From NCBI GenBank assembly GCA_028023455.1, contig JAQFVV010006469.1:186001-250000 (forward strand): a stretch of 64,000 nt of DNA, written 5' to 3'. The translations under genes were made by a program, and so were the position numbers. Under the pieces are notes generated by a model. That model made no database searches. It had not been told where the DNA came from and saw only the letters and a program-made list of their open reading frames with translations. Within the stretch, counting starts at the first letter, position 1; each line of letters starts with the position of its first letter. The DNA is from Epiperipatus broadwayi (Eukaryota; Onychophora; Udeonychophora; Euonychophora; Peripatidae). This document shows, piece after piece, positions 46,638 to 59,634 of this stretch.

Positions 46638-48394
46638 TATAAAAATAATAAAATTATAAAAATGAATTACATTTCGCATTTATTATTATATATATATTTG
46701 AAGTATGTTAGATTACATGTTAGGAATAAAAATGTTTTAAAAAAAATATTTTTATTAGTTTAGTTAGTTATTTGGAAAATAAATAATTTTATTTTGTCGC
46801 AAAGTGTTCATACTGAAAACCTCTTTTATGAAAAATTATTCTTATGGGTGGAGCATTCCTTGATTTAGTTTATGTCAATTGTTTACAGAAGGATTAAATT
46901 TGTTATTAAAAATGACACAAAAACTCTTAGAAAACTTCTAAAAAAACAATGCATGAGATTTGACTGCCTTTTTTTTTAGTCATAAGTTTAAAATATTAAT
47001 TTTTTTTCTATAAGATTAAAAAAAAAAAAAAATAATAATTTCACAAGTTATTAAATTAATTTTTTTTTTAAAAAAATCAATGTTAATTTAATTATTTATT
47101 TTTTTGTTTTAGTCTAATTAAAAACTCAAAAGCTTTTTCAATGAAAAGATAAAATATTTTCAATAAAAATGAAGTTTTAAAATATAGTTTCATAATGAAA
47201 GTAATTAAATGCATTACCCCACCACGATCCTCAAGTGCTAATTTATAACTGCAACCTTATATGAACTAACTCTTAAAAAAAAACCTGTTTAATAAAAACA
47301 TGTATACAGTTATTTTTTTTTTTTTAAACATAAAAGACAAATTGATTTTTAAAAATGATTAAAATTTGGATTTTAAAAGCAATTCATTACATCGCAAAAA
47401 AAAAAAAAAGATAGGCCTCAATGAATATAAAAATTTGCCGGTGTAGTTTAGTCCAATCATATCGTAATGGACTTAAGAGTAAACATTTCCTGAATTGAAA
47501 ATGTAAGATTTGATAATAAAAGCAAATTAATGACTCATAAATAGGAACTGGTCAGTGAGTGTTAGAAACTAAATCTTTTTTGTTTTCTTTATGCTTTGAT
47601 GCAATAAAAGTAATCCTAAGAAATCTCATAACAAAGGTTATTCCGAAAATTGTAACACCTTGTTAAGCTGTGTATTTCCAAAGAGAAATAAGCAACTTAT
47701 TAATTATCACATTGTTTATCAATTACAATGAATTTTCTGTATCATCTTTAATTTCCACATGCATAAATGCTTATTATACCAGAACTTTGTTTTAGGTGGC
47801 GCTTGAGTGTAGTTAATTGTTTCCATAAATATAGATGTTGTTTAAAAACATAGATTAATAATGTTTCCATCTTTGTAAGAACTTGTGCAAGAATTGTCAG
47901 CACACTAGCCCTAAATATGAATAAAAATGGGTCTGTTAATAGGTAGTTAGATGGATTCAAAATTAGCAGTTATTTTTATAAACATGTGCGGCCATACTAA
48001 TTTTTAAAAAAAGAAGAAATAAAGACAGAAAGAATAAGCAAAAATAAAAAGTTATAAAGCAAAGCAGAAAAATTGACATCAAAATTGTTGTGCTTGTAAT
48101 TGAAGAATATAATTGCACAAATATGCAAATTTAGTTTCATAATTAATGTAGAGAGGTTCCAATGGCTAATAACATTAATTTAAATAAATGAAGTCAGTAA
48201 GATAGTAAAATTAAACAAAGGAGAAAAACAAGAATAACGACCATCTCTTTAGTTATAAATAATAGTTAGTATAATAATTAGCGAATTAAGTTAAAAAGTT
48301 AATCATTTACTTTCATTTTACAGTTAATCATGTATACCTTACTATCAAAAATTGCAAAATATTATTCAATTTATTTTTTAATAATACTATTGGA
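46638..48394. other. Unannotated A+T-rich stretch
   Basis: Poly-A/poly-T pairs near 47018-47035, 47062-47100 and 47310-47410. No gene supported. Confidence 0.4.
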
Positions 48395-50400
48395 TATTCT
48401 TTAGAAAAGAAGAAATATGAAAATATTTAAAAACGATAGATTTTAAGAAGAATTAAATATCTAGAGTTTTCAAAATAGCAGGAGGAAAAAAAACTAAGAA
48501 GATATAAGAAAATATAATTGTGAATTAGGAACGAAAGCTATAGAAAAGAATAAGAAAGTCTAAAAGTGTAAAATAATATTTTGGTATTGGTAGGAAACTT
48601 ATTTTTTCATTAATAAGATTGGATTATTACTAAACAAGAGAGATGACATCATGAAATGTGTAGAAGAGTTTTTTAAAGAATAAAAAAACAAGATATCTCT
48701 CACAAATACTACTTCCTCTGAATTGCCCAGCATTTTAAATGAAAAAGTGAGAAATGTTATTAAATCTGCATAAAAGGGAAAAGCTCTAAGTAATGATGAA
48801 TATTTTAAAAGAAGCAGGTGAAAAAATAGAAAAATTATTGGCAAAGTTATATACCAAATATATAAATGATAAAGATGATTAGAAGAATGAAGGAATACTA
48901 TTGATATTTAAAAAGAATAATAAATAAAATATTACAAATTGCATATCTATCAGTTCTATAGGAAATTTTTATCAAGATAATTACAACTTGTCTATAGTAG
49001 ACTTTGGATTTAACCAGAAACAAGAAATAAAGATGGATTTAAAAATGGGGTTAGCACAGTAGATCACACCCAAGTATCATGAGAAGTTAAAGGAAGAATT
49101 AATAAATATGAATTGCCACTATGCTTTGAATTTATATATTATGAAAAGGCATTTGATTCTATAAGCAATTCTAAAGTGATTAAAGCAACATATTATCAAG
49201 ATATAGGTCCAGGATACTGCCATATTCTGAAGAATACCATATTCTGAAGAATATTTATCAAAATGTAACAGCAATAATGAGATTACATAATGATACTTAA
49301 AGATTAAAATAGAGATGGGTATATGACAAGACTATTCCTTATATCCAAAACTTTTTACAATCTTTTACACAATTATTTTGTGGATTAAAAGGGAAGCTAA
49401 GGGAGTAAAAGAAAATGGAGATTATTTAATTCATCTAGACTTTTCAGAATAATTGTTTTGGGAAATAATGGTTTAGAGCTTCATATATTGCAAGAGCTAC
49501 CAGATGAAAGTAAGAAAGTAGGACTAAAAGTAAATGCTAAAAAAGCTAAAATAATGTTCAATGGATTTTCTCAAAAGAAGAAAATAAAGATTGATAAAGA
49601 TGAATAAGAAAAAGTTAACTATACATTCTTTGGTTGGATGAATTAAGTTGGATGGAGTGCTTTTGATAGAAATAATTTAATAATAACGTGAAAGGCAGAA
49701 ACCTTTGACAGATGTGCTTTAAACATGCTTAAATGACAGCCAATCAGATGATAATAATGACTGCACAAGAAATTCTCAAACACAAGCCAGAGACTTTACG
49801 CTTGTGTTTTAATTGAGAGTTCCTTGCACAGTCATTATTACTATCTGATTGGCTGCCACTTAAGCATGTTTAAAGCGCATCTGTCAAAGGTTTCAGCCTT
49901 TCACGTTATTATTATTTCATCTGCTTGCTCTTAATAAATTGCTATATTTAAATAATTTAATATTAAAAGGAAATGTGTCTATGCATTTGAAAAAGCAGAT
50001 TTTTAATAGATGTGCTTTATTTAGTAGTTCTTTTTTACTAACTGTTCTAAGACTTGGATACTTAACAGAAGAGCAAAACATAGGTTTGAGATTACTCAAC
50101 AAAATATGGAGAGATGCATATTAGGAGTTGCAAAAAAAGATTGAAAATGACATACATGGTTGATAGAACAAGCAGATGTTACTGAAACTGAACTATATAT
50201 ATATTGTTACAAGAGAAGAAACTGCTTCACAAGAGATTATAAAAGACCTAGAAAAAGACTACATATGAGATGAGTGGATGAAATAAAGGAGTTTATTAGT
50301 ATGTGATGGAGAAGAAATGCCAAAGATCAGAGAAAGTAGATTCAATTTGGAATGGCCTTCACTCGCAATGGATCTTATAATAGTCAAATATGATGATGAT
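48395..50400 (+). mobile_element. Old, heavily decayed RTE-like LINE copy
   Basis: Collinear with 52925-54790 (phrases such as AAGAATTAAATATCTAGAGTTTT, TTTTGGTATTGGTAGGAAA, GAAAAGGCATTTGATTCTATAA, CCAGGATACTGCCATATT) but with many substitutions, small deletions and a short duplication near 49225-49250. It ends in (ATG)n near 50390-50415. A fold-back element is inserted at 49682. No continuous frame remains. Confidence 0.75.
49682..49949. mobile_element. Fold-back element inserted in the old RTE copy, 12-bp target duplication
   Basis: The arms (about 49684-49790 and 49803-49912) are reverse complements along ~105 bp, outermost phrase AATAACGTGAAAGGC, around a ~12-bp loop. About 37 unpaired bases follow the right arm. 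The exact AAATAATTTAAT occurs at 49670-49681 and 49950-49961, and the LINE alignment resumes directly after it, so this is a true insertion younger than the LINE copy. Confidence 0.8.
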
Positions 50401-50415
50401 GATGATGACGATGAT

Positions 50416-51690
50416 ACTTTAGCATTTTAACAGTAAAGTATTTACAAATAGTTGTGTGATATACGCATGCACGCAGATGCTTATGATGCAAGAAAGGAAA
50501 TAAAACGTAAAATATGTCCCATTTTTCTTTAATGTAAATACATTTAACTAATATATTCGACTGGCAAATATTCATAAAATTATCTTTATTGAAATCGTTA
50601 ATAAAGATAAATCTCGGAATAAATGAGTAATTTAAAAATGGATAGACTGTTTTACTTTAATATTTATTACGCATCGCTGCTACATAATAATAATAAAATT
50701 GCTATATAAAAAAAAAGAAAGAAAAATAAGCGTTTCATTATTTACTTACTTCTAATTGAGCATATAAATTACCGTCTTTTTTTTCATTCTCTTAGATGAT
50801 TCTCTAATGTTTACAAATCCTTTTATTGTTTCAAAAGTGCATTTCAAATTATTATGTGCAGTTATACTTCTAATGCTTAATCTTAACTTAAAAACAAAAA
50901 GAAAAATAATCATCCTTAAACTAAAAAAAACACAAGCCCATACTCCATATTCATTTATTGTAAATAATGAAAAGATATTGTTTATTTTATAATATAAACA
51001 TCAAAGTTTATTGATGATGTAAATTAACTATAAATTGGTAAAATCAATTCCACTAAAATGATATGAAGAAATGGTAAACTGGTTTAACCGATATCAAGTA
51101 TTGACTTAATGCAATATATTATTTCCCCGAACAATTTGTTATCGGACTGATAACATGTTCCATGCCTTGATTTCCAAACAAAATATTAACCTATTTAAGT
51201 GAATAGAGCATGAGTATATATATATGCACGCACCCCAAAGCTCATAGTTTAATAGTCAACGCATCCATTTAACATTTCTACAATTATGAATTTGTATAGA
51301 ATTAGAAACATTTAAAAATATACTAGAATTTTCCAGTAAGAATTTTTTCCTAGGAGCCATCCCAATCGCTAACTCAGCTAGTTATTTAACATATAAAATA
51401 AACGAGGACATCTGGTCTAGTTTCGTGAATAAAGTCTTCTCCATCATTATAGAGGAATGCCAGATATGCGTTCGTCCTTTTTCTTTATATTTATACACGC
51501 GTACAAACCTTGCTTTAAAGCCAAAATACATAAACTTACACATCTAAGTATTTCCATATTCACTATTTATATCATTTGCAATTGGAAAAAAATATTTTAA
51601 ATATTAAAAAATTATTTTTTTTTAAAAAAAAAATCTCTATACTTTTTGCTTTTGATCATGAACATAGTCTACACATATTTTTATTAAGAC
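50416..51690. other. Unannotated A+T-rich stretch
   Basis: No gene supported. Confidence 0.4.
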
Positions 51691-51696
51691 AATAAA

Positions 51697-52187
51697 GCCA
51701 ATTATTCAATGCTTTCATAGGTTTATAAATATAAATGTTAACAATCAACTCTTAAGCTATCAACAATCTTAGCTTCTACTCAAGCAACCTCCTTTAACAA
51801 TAAAGGTGGTACCCTTTTATCTATGGTCTTAAATGTTTATGTAGGTATTAAAAATTGCAACAACATTTACAAACCTATTAAAACATTGAATAATTGGCAT
51901 TATGTGTATTAGTAAATACATAATTTTTATAGAATTTGGAAGTTATAAATAACTATTTATTAGACTGCTTTTAGAATCTGGAAGTTATAACTGACTATTT
52001 AGCAGTCTGATTTCAGAACAGGTTATATTTGCATGATTAATGAGATTTGTTTAAATTTCTTTGCAATATTATTTTCACACTCCTTGGTCAAGTTACAATC
52101 TTTAGTGTCTACATAAACATATCAAACAATAGGTACTATTTTTATTGTTAAAGGAGGTTGCCTTGACTACAGGTTGAGATTGTCAAC
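51697..52187. mobile_element. Nested inverted repeats of the 39847 MITE family
   Basis: The outer arms 51759-51804 and 52141-52187 (CAAGCAACCTCCTTTAAC-type) are inverted and match the arms of the 39847-40022 MITE. A second inverted pair, 51697-51724 and 51871-51898 (CCAATTATTCAATG…), is offset so that the two hairpins interlock. A 41-bp tandem pair lies at about 51931-52010. No coding capacity. Confidence 0.5.
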
Positions 52188-52376
52188 ATTCTTTTATGTA
52201 TTATTATATACATATTGAATATATATATATCCAAAAAAAGAAAGTTCAATAGTTACAAGTTTTTTTAAAAAGGCAAGTCAGCCAGTGAAAGGAAAATGCT
52301 CATTGTTTGATTTGCTATAAAGACTAATTTAATAATTTTCATTGGGATTTTTTTTTGATATATCAATGAAAGTCTA

Positions 52377-54191
52377 ATGATATTAAAAATTACTTCTATA
52401 ATGGTGTCTGTGATTATTTTATTAGTACATATATATGGTAATAGAAATGAGAGAGGACATAGACTTGTGGAGTTTGCAGAAAAAGAAAAGCTTTATATTA
52501 TGAATTCATTTTTTGAGAAAAATGTTAAAAGGAAATGGACATGGAAGCATCCAAATAAAGGTACAGCAGAATTGGATTATATTTTGACTAACAGAAAATA
52601 CATATTTCAAGATTGTAATGTTCTTAATAAATTTAACACAGGAAGTGATCATCGATTAGTAAGGTGTAAGTTACGTGTTAATGTAAAACTAGAGAGACAA
52701 AAATTATTAAGAAAAACAATATTTACAGTTGATGTTCCTAATCTTCAGAAACATTCTAATGAATTTAAATTAGAACTTACAAATAGGTTTCAAGTGTTAG
52801 GAGATTTTGAACATGATACAGATTTGAATGAAATTAATATGAAAATAACTGATACACTTTTAAAAACTGCAACAAACATAGCTGGTAGAAAAAAGCAGCA
52901 ATTGACTAATAAAATTTCTACTGAGACTAGAGAATTTATGAAGAAAAGAAAGAATATGAAGATATATAAAAATGATGTATTAAAAAGAATTGAATATCTC
53001 GAATTTTGTAAAATGGTACGGAAAAGAGTTGAAAATGATATAAGAAAGTATAACTGTGAAATAGCAAGGAAAGCTGTAGAAGAAAATAAAAGTCTCAAAA
53101 ATGTTAAACAACATTTTGGTATTGGTAGGAAATTTATATCTGCAATAAGAAAAAAAGATGGAATTATTACTAAAAAAAGAGATGACATCATGAAATTGGT
53201 AGAAGATTTTTATCAAGAATTATATAGTAATAAAGAACAAGTACCTCCTATATCTATTACATCTTCCGAATTGCCCAGAATTTTAAATGAAGAAGTGAGG
53301 CATGCAATTAAGTGTATGAAGAAAGGAAAGGCTCCAGGAAATGATGGAATTATAATTGATATATTAAAAGAAGCAGGTGAAGAAATAGAAACAATTTTAG
53401 CAAAGTTATATACCAAATGTCTAAATGATAAAGATGTACCGGAAGATTGGAAGAATGCAGTAATAATATTAATATTTAAAAAAGGTGATAAAGAAGATAT
53501 TAGAAATTACAGACCTATCGGCCTTTTATCAGTTTTATATAAAATTTTTACCAAGATAATTACAACTCGTCTACAGAGAACTTTGGATTTCCACCAACCA
53601 AGAGAACAAGCTGGATTTAAAAGTGGTTTTAGTACAATAGATCATATCCAGGTATTTAGAGAAGTCATAGAAAGGACAAACGAATATGAATTGTCATTAT
53701 GTTTTGGATTTGTAGATTATGAAAAGGCATTCGATTCTATACACATTTCCTCAGTGATTAAAGCATTGGATCATCAAGGTATAGATCCAGGATATTGTCA
53801 TATTTTAAAGAATATTTATAAAAATGCAACAGCAACAATTAGATTACATAATGATACTGGAAAAATCAACATTGAGAAAGGTGTAAGACAAGGTGACTCC
53901 ATATCTCCAAAACTCTTTACAGCAGCACTGCAAGAAGTATTTTGTGGATTAAAATGGGAAACTAAAGGAGTGAAAGTAAAAGGGGGGTATTTAAGTCATT
54001 TAGATTTCACAGATGATGTAGTTGTTTTTGCAAATAATGCTTCAGAGCTGCAGGAAAGGTTGCAGGAGTTAGCAGATGAAAGTAGAAAAGTAGGACTAAA
54101 GATAAATGTTAAAAAGACTAAAGTAATGTTTAATCGATTTGCTCAAAATATGAAAATAAATATTGATTATGAAGAAATTAGAAGAAGTTAA
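52377..54191 (+). CDS. Endonuclease (C-terminal part)-reverse transcriptase of RTE-like LINE
   Basis: 604 codons. Residues 21-96 are the end of an apurinic-like endonuclease (G-N-R-N-E-R-G; catalytic S-D-H-R-L at 90-94). Residues ~300-560 are the RT domain: Y-R-P-I at 378-381, motif A F-V-D-Y-E-K-A-F-D-S with D447, motif B G-V-R-Q-G-D-S-I-S at 502-510, and motif C F-T-D-D with D546/D547, where the sister copy has F-A-D-D. The first ~20 residues are not LINE-like and mark the truncation. Near 54186 an extra A compared with the 42561 copy shifts the frame, ending the product early. The enzyme would nick DNA and reverse-transcribe its own RNA, but this copy lacks most of the endonuclease. Confidence 0.8.
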   Translation: MILKITSIMVSVIILLVHIYGNRNERGHRLVEFAEKEKLYIMNSFFEKNVKRKWTWKHPNKGTAELDYILTNRKYIFQDCNVLNKFNTGSDHRLVRCKLRVNVKLERQKLLRKTIFTVDVPNLQKHSNEFKLELTNRFQVLGDFEHDTDLNEINMKITDTLLKTATNIAGRKKQQLTNKISTETREFMKKRKNMKIYKNDVLKRIEYLEFCKMVRKRVENDIRKYNCEIARKAVEENKSLKNVKQHFGIGRKFISAIRKKDGIITKKRDDIMKLVEDFYQELYSNKEQVPPISITSSELPRILNEEVRHAIKCMKKGKAPGNDGIIIDILKEAGEEIETILAKLYTKCLNDKDVPEDWKNAVIILIFKKGDKEDIRNYRPIGLLSVLYKIFTKIITTRLQRTLDFHQPREQAGFKSGFSTIDHIQVFREVIERTNEYELSLCFGFVDYEKAFDSIHISSVIKALDHQGIDPGYCHILKNIYKNATATIRLHNDTGKINIEKGVRQGDSISPKLFTAALQEVFCGLKWETKGVKVKGGYLSHLDFTDDVVVFANNASELQERLQELADESRKVGLKINVKKTKVMFNRFAQNMKINIDYEEIRRS

Positions 54192-54770
54192 CAGTTACAA
54201 ATACCTTGGTCAGATTATTAATACAGATGGAAACATAATGGAGGAAATTAATATAGAATAAAACTTGGTTGGAGTGCTTTTGGTAGAAATAACTTGATAC
54301 TAAAAGGAAATATGCCTATGTGTTTGAAAAGGATGGTTTTTAACAAATGTGTTTTACCAGTTCTTACTTATGGATCTGAGACTTGGACACTTAATAGAAG
54401 AGCAATACAGAGACTTCATACCACTCAAAGGAGTATGGAGAGGTGTATGTTGGGAGTAACAAGAAGAGATCGAAAACGCAATGTATGGGTAAGACAACAA
54501 ACAGGTGTTACTGACCTTATTGAAAAAATTAAAAGATTGAAATGGAGTTGGGCTGGACATATTGCTAGAAGAGATGATAATAGATGGACAATTGAAATTT
54601 TAAACTGGATTCCAAGAGATTGTAAAAGACCCAGAAAGAGACCACATGTGAGATGGATGGATGAAATAAGAAAATGTGCAGGGGTGTTGTGGAGAAGAGA
54701 AGCTAAAGATCGGAGAAGATGGATTAAACTTGGAGAGACCTTCATCCTGCAGTGGATTGATAATGGTTGA
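54192..54770 (+). pseudogene. RTE ORF C-terminal domain, frameshifted from the RT
   Basis: Continues the LINE protein after two or three small indels at 54186-54290. An open stretch of 158 codons (from 54294) holds L-T-Y-G-S-E-T-W, R-L-K-W-S-W-A-G-H-I, R-D-C-K-R-P-R-K-R-P and ends W-I-D-N-G just before the TGA repeats. These motifs are the standard C-terminus of metazoan endonuclease-reverse transcriptases. Not a separate gene. Confidence 0.8.
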
Positions 54771-54795
54771 TGATGATGATGATGATATCAATATT

Positions 54796-57700
54796 AGTTT
54801 GACATAATTCATTGAAAGAAAGCTTTTTATTCGGTGTTGGATAGCATTATTATAATAATACTATTAAAAGGTTAAATGTTTCTTTTTGGAAACTTTTTGC
54901 ATGTGATAATACAATTGACTTTGGCAAAAGTTGATGGAAATATTGGTATTGATGCTACAAATAAATAGCCTGCTGTAATAGAATTTGTGTGCAACACAGG
55001 GTTTACTATACCAATTGCATTGTTTAGACAAAAACTTATTATAAAGAAACATGAATGCACCCACATTCAAAACAATGACATTTAATAGATTACATTGTAG
55101 TTAGAAATTAGAATTCAAGAATTCTTATTATATGAGTACTTACAATTTCAGATTGTTGGACAGATCATAGATTAGTAAATTCCAAGATTAAAACAATAGT
55201 TGTATATGCTTTATGTTCATTTTTTAGAAGTGTCATTTAATTTATGCTAAATTTCAATATCTAATAAGTATTAAATTTCTAATTGGATTTCCAGGATTGT
55301 CTTGTTACTACGACATAAACGTTTTCTTCAAAAAATATTATTGATACAAATAAATATAAATCACTTCAAATAATTCCTAGGTTTAGCCTATTATAGGTAA
55401 ATAGTTTTATTAAAATAATTTTAAAAAATCTTAGAACATCAAACTATCATGAAATAAAGTCACACACACTGCAATTTGTGAAACAGAAATTGGATAGAAT
55501 AAAGAAATTAAGACTAAAAATATTTTTAAAACAATTATTTAATAATTAACTGATTAACAGTAAACAAAAAAAAAATGATGATAGTATGAAATTCATTTCA
55601 TCAAAAAAATATATTTTCATAAAAATTATATTAACCAATCTATTGAGTTGGAAAAATAATATTTTCAAAATCAAATATAATAATCTTTTGATTTACTTAA
55701 TTAACTTTTTGTTAAGTTTTTAAAAGGGAAAATAAACGAAAAGAGAAAAACATATTTCCAATAAATAAATAAATAAATAAATAAATAAATGTACAACATG
55801 AAGAGAAAATTGACAAGATTTAAAAAAACATTTTTTTTCATAACTTAAAAACATTAATATAATGTAAATATTTAAAATTATCAATTCTTGCAAAAATAAA
55901 AAAAAAAAAATTTTTATACTATACATGAAAGTTTAGTGTGCACACAAAAAGTAACTTTAACCATGATTTGATTTTTCTGTGGAGTCCTTCCCAATTATAA
56001 TTTTCAGTTTTTCCAGTTGTTTTATTCTTAAAGGTTTATACATATATGCATGGATAATTTGTTCTTTTCTTGGTTTGCAGTAATTTCAGGTTTAAAAATA
56101 TCAAATTTTATCCATTGGGTTTTCTTCTTGAATTTCCAGATAAGACTAATACAGATAGAGACTCATACTCTTTGTCAAAGACAAGGTTGCAAATTACTTT
56201 AGGGGATAACTTCATTATATTTTTATTCTGGTAAAGGCAGGTTTTACAGAGAAAGATGATGTCTAGCTTTTAGCTGAATTTAGCCCATAATTGTCATTGT
56301 AGAAACCACAAACTTTTGGTATTCTATATAATAACTTGGTTAAGATTCCTGCTATATTATGCAAAAGTTTGGTAAGAGATTTTGCTTCTTTCTTCTTTAT
56401 TAGCTGGATTAAGTCTTGACTGCTCTTTCTTCAACAGCTAAGTTAAAAATAATTTCTTCTATTTTTCAGAAGCAGGATTAAGACTTGACTATTCTCTTTA
56501 ACAACTAGGCAAGGAATAATTCTTCTTACCAGACACTTAGGTCTTCTGACCTATTCACATCCCCATTATTTTTTCTAGAACAATCTTGACTACAAGCCAA
56601 TCACAGTCTCTCTCTCTCTCTTACATGATAATTTTTATAACAACCAATTAGATAAATTTTTATAAATACAATGTTCATCCATTTTCCTTCTTAATCATAG
56701 ATATTGAAAAACAAGTTAAGAACTTAAATTATCATCATAAAATTCTTGGAAGTCCTTTCTAATTAAAAAAAATTTTTTGCAAAAAAAGAAAAACAAAATA
56801 ATTAATTAATTGCACTTATTTGATATTTGTTACATTGAAAAGAGATAAAGAGAAAAAACAACAACTCTAATTAAAAATAAAATTTACAAAAGTATTAAAA
56901 TCTCATTTTGTTTTTTCTTTTTAAAAATGCTCTTAAATATAAAACTTTATCTCTCTTAAATGATCAAAATTAATATTTATTAAATAATTTACAAAAATGA
57001 GGAATTTTTTTCTTAATACATTTTTATAGTTAAATTAAAACTACTAATTAATTATAATTATTGAAGAGAGAGTTAAAAAACTTGTTCTATTCTTTTACCA
57101 TTTTCTCTCTCTTCTTCAATCATTTATAATTTATTAAAATATTCCCATATTAAAATCATATTATTATTTAACAAATTTTAATATTTGAGAATTCTCATAT
57201 TATCATATTGGGACTTAAAATATTTAGTTAATTGAAGACCCATTATAAAAATATGCTTGGGAAAATTAAATATTATTTTACCCTTTATTTAAATAATTCT
57301 AAACTAAACCTGAGAAACATGCTGTTAAATATCTAATTATTTTTAATGCAGCAATGTAGTCAATTGGTTACAATATATATAATAGTGTGTGTGTGTGTGG
57401 GTCATGATCAGAGCTTCTAACTTTATTTCCAATAAAATCACCCATTTCTTTTCATATAACTACTTTTTTCACTAAAAACATCTAATTACTGTTAAATAAT
57501 TTAATTACTATTTTAGCTACCAAGAGACTAGAATAAATATATAAAGTAGTAGCAAGCAATTATAAATTACCAAAAGTTATTATTGTTTGGTGATATAACC
57601 CTATTGCCTAGTTAACTCTATGTAGTATTCTGAGGAAAAGGTGTTATATATATAATTGAACATGTCTATTACTCATTTACAAAATATCATTGTTGAATAA

Positions 57701-59634
57701 TCAACACTATAATTGTCAAAAGCTTTTTTTTAAAAAGCAATTTATTAATTTGTTACTCAAATTAACTGTATAAATTACTGCCATTTATTTTCAATTAGCA
57801 TCAAATATTTACAAATGTTTTCATTTATTGTTTGCTCAGACCAATTTATAGTTAAATACAATATTTTTTTAAAGATATTATCTTAATTTATAGCATTATA
57901 TCTTTTAATAAAAAGTTATATATTCAAGTGAATGGGAAATAAATGATTAAAAGACTGAAGAAATGTATAAAAAACCATACAAAATAAAAGAGCGCAGGAG
58001 GGGGGGGGCGTATATCATTTTAAGATATTTTCCCCTGAAATTTATTATTTCTCACTTTTTTTAAAAAAATATGCTTAACTATGTCCTTTTCATTTGGACT
58101 ATTATATCTGATAACTTTTGCCTAATTTTGTGAAGTATTATTTGTAAAATCAACCATATCATTTGTAAAATCTAGATGATTTAGATAATCGCCATTCATT
58201 TTTTATTCTCTTAGCTTTCCATATTAATTCACAAAATATTTTCCCTATTAATACTTTCTAATATGATTTATGATTTAATATCTAATATAAAAAGAGTGAT
58301 CTCACATATTATGCACAATTTTAATTATAACTTAAGTTATTACGATTATAATTTTTCCTTTCCATACAATTTCTTTCTTTATACAAGATCAAACTCAGCC
58401 TTTTATTAAACTTTGTTCTCATATTTGGAAGCATTTTGATTTACTTGTTAGAATTTGTTCACTTTATTTTCTGAAAATTCGCTTGTATTTTTGTTATTAT
58501 GCTTCCAATCTGACTACTCGTTCTATGTATAAACATTTTAACTTTATCACACAATTCTTACATCCTACTTCCAAAAATTATTCAAGTTTTTGCTTGTTAT
58601 ACTATAAAATCGTTTATGTAGAGGTTTTTGCATTTCTGTTTACATCATTTAGTCTTTTAAAATTAATATTAACATATTCATTGGATGACTGAAATAGAAT
58701 AATCACAAATCGGATTCCAAAATAATTATAACAATGTCAATCTATTTATCAGATAATTTAGTATCTCATGAATAGTTTATATTCTCACTATTACTTATAT
58801 AATTAAATCCACTCTATTCTTTGTCACCATTGACATGTATTATTTATCTATGACTCATAGAGGGATTTGATATATTTCTGTTTGTATTTCATATTTAATA
58901 ACAATAAGTTATTTATGAGCTCATTAAAATAATTATAGTAGTCATATATATTTTAGATATAGGTGAGTTGATTTCTGATCCAGAGATTGATGAAGTAACA
59001 AGATAATAGGCAGGGTGCAACTACAAATTCACAAAAAAAGTTATTGCTTGCGGACTTTTGGTAAAAAGAGACTGATAACCTCAAAAATTTATTTTCACAT
59101 CCCATGGACTTTTCAGTGATATTTTCAAATTCATAATGGGCTAAAATTATAATTGTAGTTAAAACAAATCACCCTTTTGATTATATTTAATAGAAGCCAA
59201 TTTTTATACACATTGGCACTAATATAAGCAGGGGGTTACATAGTTCTCATATTGAGCATAGAATACTCAGTTTTTAATACTTCAATTTATGATGTCTGTT
59301 CATTTTTTATAAATAGAAATTCAGAGATAGATTGATAAAATTTTCTATATTATTTAAAATACCACCACTTCTGTATATAAAAATAATCAACACAACTATG
59401 CCAATCTTATTCTAATTTTCTCTCATAACAATTTAATAGAAAATTCAAGTGATTTCATTATTGAAAAAAGATATTTCTAAAAATAATATCAATTAAGCAA
59501 TTTTAAGAATTATTTATTAATATGTAAGGTTAGTTGGAAAACTAAATTAATAAAATATATACCTGTTATCTGTGGCCATGATAAAATTTGTTTTAGTAAA
59601 TTAAAAGTATTTATCTAACACCATGTTTATTTAT
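54796..59634. other. Long unannotated A+T-rich stretch
   Basis: Contains an (AAAT)n run at about 55759-55791, a GT run near 57384, a poly-G run near 57998 and an imperfect ~80-bp tandem pair at about 56383-56530. No frame has a recognisable motif; a spliced gene with small exons cannot be excluded. Confidence 0.4.

Larger units (their letters stand above)
52368..54790 (+). mobile_element. Best-preserved RTE-like LINE copy, 5' truncated
   Basis: Carries the C-terminal end of the endonuclease, the full RT and the C-terminal domain, and ends TTGATGATGATGATGATGAT, a short microsatellite tail as in RTE-type LINEs. A possible 8-bp duplication ATATCAAT lies at 52360-52367 and 54784-54791, weak because of base composition. 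The N-terminal endonuclease is missing. Confidence 0.85.

Noticed and set aside
52790-53416. Antisense frames across the RTE coding region
   Set aside because: Shadow frames of the LINE coding strand with no motif of their own.
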